A DNA stretch of 64,000 nucleotides from Stentor roeselii (Eukaryota > Ciliophora > Heterotrichea > Heterotrichida > Stentoridae). Positions 60,889-64,000 of the stretch are shown here, piece after piece. Below the pieces are notes generated by a model. That model saw nothing but the letters and a program-made list of their open reading frames with translations. It ran no database searches and had not been told where the DNA came from. The DNA lies in the NCBI GenBank assembly GCA_006503475.1, contig RSEH01000081.1, positions 102,592-166,591 of the forward strand, written 5' to 3'. The translations under genes and the position numbers were made by a program. Each line of letters begins with the position of its first letter. Positions within the stretch are counted from its first letter, which is position 1.

Positions 60889-62154
60889 ATGGAAGACGTG
60901 AAAGATATTCTTGGAAATTCAAGAAATGACTCGAAAAGTAAAAACGAGGTCATAAACCGCGAAATTATCAGCTTGACTGGAGGCATCCCGCCAATAAAGC
61001 CTTCATTTTCCAAGCAAATTCTGAAAGGTTTGAAAGAAAAGCGAAATGACAGCAAATTGACTGAAAAATGGTCCTGGTCTTCTTTCACGAACCCTGCAAG
61101 GCGAGACTGTCTTCTTCTGAGTCACTGGAAGAAAGTGTCAGATACTGAAGAGTACCCGTTCGCGAAATTCAATAAGAGCATTGAGATGATTACTTATACA
61201 GAAGAGGAATATCTGAAAGTTCAACATAATCCTAGTTGGACTAAAGAAGAAACTGACTACTTTTGGGACCTTTGCCAAACTTTTGACTTGAGGTTTATTG
61301 TCATTCAAGACCGGTATGACTTGAAGTACCCTGCTCGGAGTGTTGAGGACTTGAAAGAAAGGTTTTATTCTTTGTGTAAAGATATTCTGTTGTTGAGAAG
61401 TATGAACTCTCATCCTATCATCACACTTCCTTATAATGCAAATTATGAGAAAAAAAGAAAAGCTCTTCTTGAAAAGTACTTTTTAAGGACTCGTGAACAG
61501 GATGAAGAAGAAAAAGCTCTTTGTGAAGAGGCTAGAAAACTAGAAATTCGGATTAAAAAGGAAGAAAAGGAAATGAAAGTCTTTGAAAAACTCATGTCGA
61601 ATAACTCTGAAGAAATTGAATTCACTGAATGGAACCAGAATAAAAAGGAACTTGTGAAAGGACCTAGTCTTAGAAGTACACAACTTTATCAACCTGCCCT
61701 GCCTCAAAGACAACAGAAGAAAATTGAAAGTTTGTTGAAAGATTTGTTGATTCCTGATAGACCCATGCCTACTGCTGAGGTTATTGACCTTTATACCAAG
61801 TTGAGAAAAGAACTTTTCATTCTACTTAATCTTCAGAAACATGTGATTAAAAAGGAAAATGAAAAAAAAACATTAGAAGATCGAATTCGAGAAGCGAAAA
61901 ATAATCAGGTTAAGAAAAGTAACAACTTTGTTAATCAGAGTGTTAAAGTTGCTCAACACCCGACTATGCAGGCGAAAAGTGCTGGACTTAAAATTCAAAA
62001 TGTTCCCTCGAATAAACAAACTATTGGTCCTATGAATAATTTGAATAGTACTTACACAACGCCTAGGAAACCTCCTGTTAAAAATAGAAATGATGGGGCT
62101 GATGATGTTGAACAGGCTACTCCTAGTAAAAGACCGAAGAAGTCTAATCCTTAG
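60889..62154 (+). CDS. DMAP1: DMAP1/Swc4-like subunit of SWR1/NuA4 chromatin complexes
   Basis: 421 residues. The N-terminal KSWSSFTNPARRD-like segment (WSWSSFTNPARRDCLLLSHW) and PFAKFNKSIEMITYTEEEY are DMAP1 signatures. A SANT-type domain follows: WTKEETDYFWDLCQTFDLRF, then VIQDRYDL, RSVEDLKERFYSLCKDIL. Later, EKKRKALLEKYFLRTREQDE and EEARKLEIRIKKEEK form the charged coiled coil, and KIESLLKDLLIPDRPMPTAE matches the C-terminal conserved helix. In other eukaryotes DMAP1/Swc4 serves the NuA4/TIP60 acetyltransferase and SWR1 histone-exchange complexes. Length and domain order are typical. Confidence 0.92.
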   Translation: MEDVKDILGNSRNDSKSKNEVINREIISLTGGIPPIKPSFSKQILKGLKEKRNDSKLTEKWSWSSFTNPARRDCLLLSHWKKVSDTEEYPFAKFNKSIEMITYTEEEYLKVQHNPSWTKEETDYFWDLCQTFDLRFIVIQDRYDLKYPARSVEDLKERFYSLCKDILLLRSMNSHPIITLPYNANYEKKRKALLEKYFLRTREQDEEEKALCEEARKLEIRIKKEEKEMKVFEKLMSNNSEEIEFTEWNQNKKELVKGPSLRSTQLYQPALPQRQQKKIESLLKDLLIPDRPMPTAEVIDLYTKLRKELFILLNLQKHVIKKENEKKTLEDRIREAKNNQVKKSNNFVNQSVKVAQHPTMQAKSAGLKIQNVPSNKQTIGPMNNLNSTYTTPRKPPVKNRNDGADDVEQATPSKRPKKSNP

Positions 62155-62170
62155 TTATAGAATAATTGAA

Positions 62171-62719
62171 TTATGATGTTTCTCGCTTTAGTGACCAGGT
62201 ACGCCATGCTAAAGTCAGTACAAATATAAGCGAGCTAGTAAAAACTCCAATTAAAAGACAGTAAAATGCTCTAAGGTTTCCTTTTCCAACACACTTCCCT
62301 ACAAAACCGCAGTGATGGTCATGTCCTTCAATGCAAACATCACAAACGTTGCAGTGATGTCCAGATCGATCAGCTCCACATTTATGACAAAATTTATTTG
62401 AATTCATTTCGATGTCCATACTAGGGAACATGACTCCTGGGTCTTTTAAGCCACAGGAGAGGAAGCTGAACTGAAGAAAAGTGAATGAAATAGTAGATGT
62501 GTATCTTAAGAGTGGAAAGTCTTTTAAAAGTGCGAAGAATAGCACAAGATGAATTGCAAGTATCAAAAGATTGAAGACTAACAGAATGGGCCCTTTTTAG
62601 GTATTACAATGAGGTCCAATTGTAATTATAACTTTTCCTCTGTAAAATAGGATGTACATGCTGCCGTATTCTGTAAAATAAAAACCTGGGGTGTAGTTGT
62701 TATTTGAGTAGGACTTCAT
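62171..62719 (-). CDS. Short DHHC-type palmitoyltransferase-like protein, one 15-nt intron
   Basis: 177 residues after removing the intron at 62593-62607. Splicing creates VIITIGPHWPILLVFNLLIL, the usual start of TM1, instead of a frame that begins inside it. Two membrane segments precede the Cys-rich domain FCHKCGADRSGHHCNVCDVC with DHHC at 129-132 and KCVG. Only one further membrane segment follows; the fourth and the TTxE region are missing. It is therefore shorter than typical family members and may be a minimal enzyme or an inactive relative. ATG at 62717-62719. It converges with DMAP1, 16 bp between stops. Confidence 0.87.
62593..62607 (-). other. 15-nt intron (second DHHC gene)
   Basis: On the minus strand GTAATACCTAAAAAG, with A at position 10, phase 1. 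Removal eliminates an in-frame TAA and creates the Trp of the GPxWP motif. Confidence 0.92.
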
Positions 62720-64000
62720 TTATTAGACAAGTTGGAAGGATTTATAAAGTTTTATTTTTAATTATTTAAAGATTTTAAATTGGTTTTTTCGATTTATCAG
62801 TAATCTCTTTATATAATGATGAGGACTTAATCATAGTTAATCATTTTGATTGATGGAGGCAGCATTAGATAGATTAACCCCTCTGCTAGATTTTTTATAT
62901 TATTTTCATTTTTAAATTAACAAAATATTCTGAAAGTTAAAAACTATAAAAGCGCATTTTCACCACAAAGCACAATAAACCCATGATACACAACTTTATA
63001 TAAATTAGCTACTTTTCTTTTGCTGATAAAATCCAACATATTCCAAAAGATTATAATTAAGAAAGCTATTCAAATACAAAAATCGCTTAATACCGTTTCT
63101 GATTTACATTCTACCTAGGACTACCCCATACACCTTTATATTCACTTTTGATACAGTCTACTTTCTCAAGTAGCTTAGATCTAAGAGGCCTAACCAATTT
63201 CTTATTATATAACATATAATCATTTTAATTCGATTGGCCACTTATTGTTAAGTCAGTACTTGCTAACCTAAAATTTTCTCCAAACAACTTCAAACTGTGT
63301 AAATTTCATAGAGTGCAAGAACTAAAATGACAAAGAGTATTAGGAAAACTATTTAGTACTTTATTTGCAACCCTAAACTTGGATTAAAAAGATTATCTTA
63401 TAATTAAGATTTATATATTAAATCAACTTAGTTCTATTTTCTTATTGAATTTAGAGATTATTGAAAGATGATTAAATGTTCATGCCTTTTGATATTTATT
63501 ACAATTCATGATATAAAAAGATTGCATTTGGATCCAATGTTTGGCATTCGTATCTTTTTTAGAATTAGTGTTTTTTGATTAATAATTCAAATTAGTGATT
63601 GAAATAAATTAATTTTAGGAAGAGGGTGACTTGATTATTGCTACAGTATTTTTAAGATTATTTAGCAGGGAATTTCTTGATTGGGTTGATTATAATTCTG
63701 AAAAAAATGTATTGATTGGGATTAATTATTAAGAACTTTATATTAAACTATCACTCGAAAAGATGCAGAGCTCTGACGATTATAAATCTAAAAAGCTATC
63801 ATAAACTCTTGAGCAAAAAATATCATATCAAACATGATGATTACTATTAATAAAAATAACATAAATCACTATAAAATTATTATAAACAACATATATATAA
63901 CTAAAAAGTTTATCGCTTTAAGATTTTAAATAATGAAATTTTTTATTGACACCAAAAAGTCTACCTTTAAGTTATCTGAACTAAAACTATTTAAGCAGAT
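62720..64000. other. Gene-free right end, no feature seen
   Basis: 1281 bp of AT-rich sequence with frequent stops in all frames. No tRNA, repeat or telomere-like sequence was recognised. It could be intergenic sequence or the start of a non-coding stretch beyond the window. Confidence 0.5.

Noticed and set aside
1-64000. UGA reassigned to Trp or Cys, as in Blepharisma or Euplotes
   Set aside because: Thousands of codons in the long conserved genes contain no in-frame TGA; the exceptions are inside introns or in the broken tRNA-binding gene.
62720-64000. Telomere or chromosome end at the right edge
   Set aside because: No tandem C/A- or G/T-rich telomeric repeats are present; the sequence is ordinary AT-rich DNA.

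Overview
The window looks like macronuclear DNA of a heterotrich ciliate, most like Stentor. It is AT-rich and densely packed with eukaryotic genes on both strands. Thirteen introns were recognised, and every one is exactly 15 nt, begins with GT, ends with AG and has A at position 10. The code appears standard: all long frames are free of TAA, TAG and TGA, Trp is TGG, and TGA is a rare stop (10749-10751). This argues against Blepharisma-type UGA=Trp. Nothing looks bacterial, and there is no CRISPR array or telomere.

Layout. 1-4380 (-) is the 5' part of a very large gene, probably for a mitochondrial protein, running off the left edge; a tRNA-Pro(UGG) follows. 4.8-10 kb holds a DHHC palmitoyltransferase, a copine, Utp13 and a small basic protein. 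10-16 kb holds a possibly acylated small protein, an unknown protein, a FYVE-like/STE20-kinase fusion, an OPA3-like protein, an N-terminal methyltransferase and a two-repeat Myb protein. 16.5-25.4 kb holds coiled-coil and disordered proteins, a small mS33-like protein, an IBTK-like ankyrin/RCC1 protein with four microintrons, a 1054-residue Lys/Asp/Glu-repeat protein and a tiny membrane protein. 26-35.4 kb holds histone H2B, two SNF1/AMPK-type kinases, a DUF4485-like protein, a p47-type cofactor of the p97 ATPase, a helical protein and a sugar transporter of the major facilitator superfamily. 35.4-38.5 kb is gene-poor; it carries a decayed ISXO2/Merlin-like transposase, a possible pogo-type terminal sequence and a broken EMAPII/Arc1p-type tRNA-binding gene. 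38.5-54.5 kb holds an IQ-motif protein, another possibly acylated small protein, a 64-residue NET-domain protein and a 13-kb gene for a giant single-pass surface protein. 55-62.7 kb holds a 1096-residue unknown protein, an importin-alpha-like protein, a probable mitochondrial protein, DMAP1 and a second, short DHHC enzyme. The last 1.3 kb shows no gene.

How the genes work together. This is ordinary eukaryotic synteny, not an operon or a defined system. Shared themes are kinase signalling, membrane acylation (two DHHC enzymes and two proteins starting MGC), chromatin and transcription (H2B, DMAP1, Myb, NET) and mitochondria (OPA3-like, possible ribosomal proteins, the left-edge protein). Packing is extreme: several divergent start codons are only 18-47 bp apart, one convergent pair shares a TTAA, and one tandem pair is 4 bp apart. 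Many short open frames begin with TTG or CTG or lie antisense to real genes and are not listed. Several true starts and 5' exons below were found by removing 15-nt introns.
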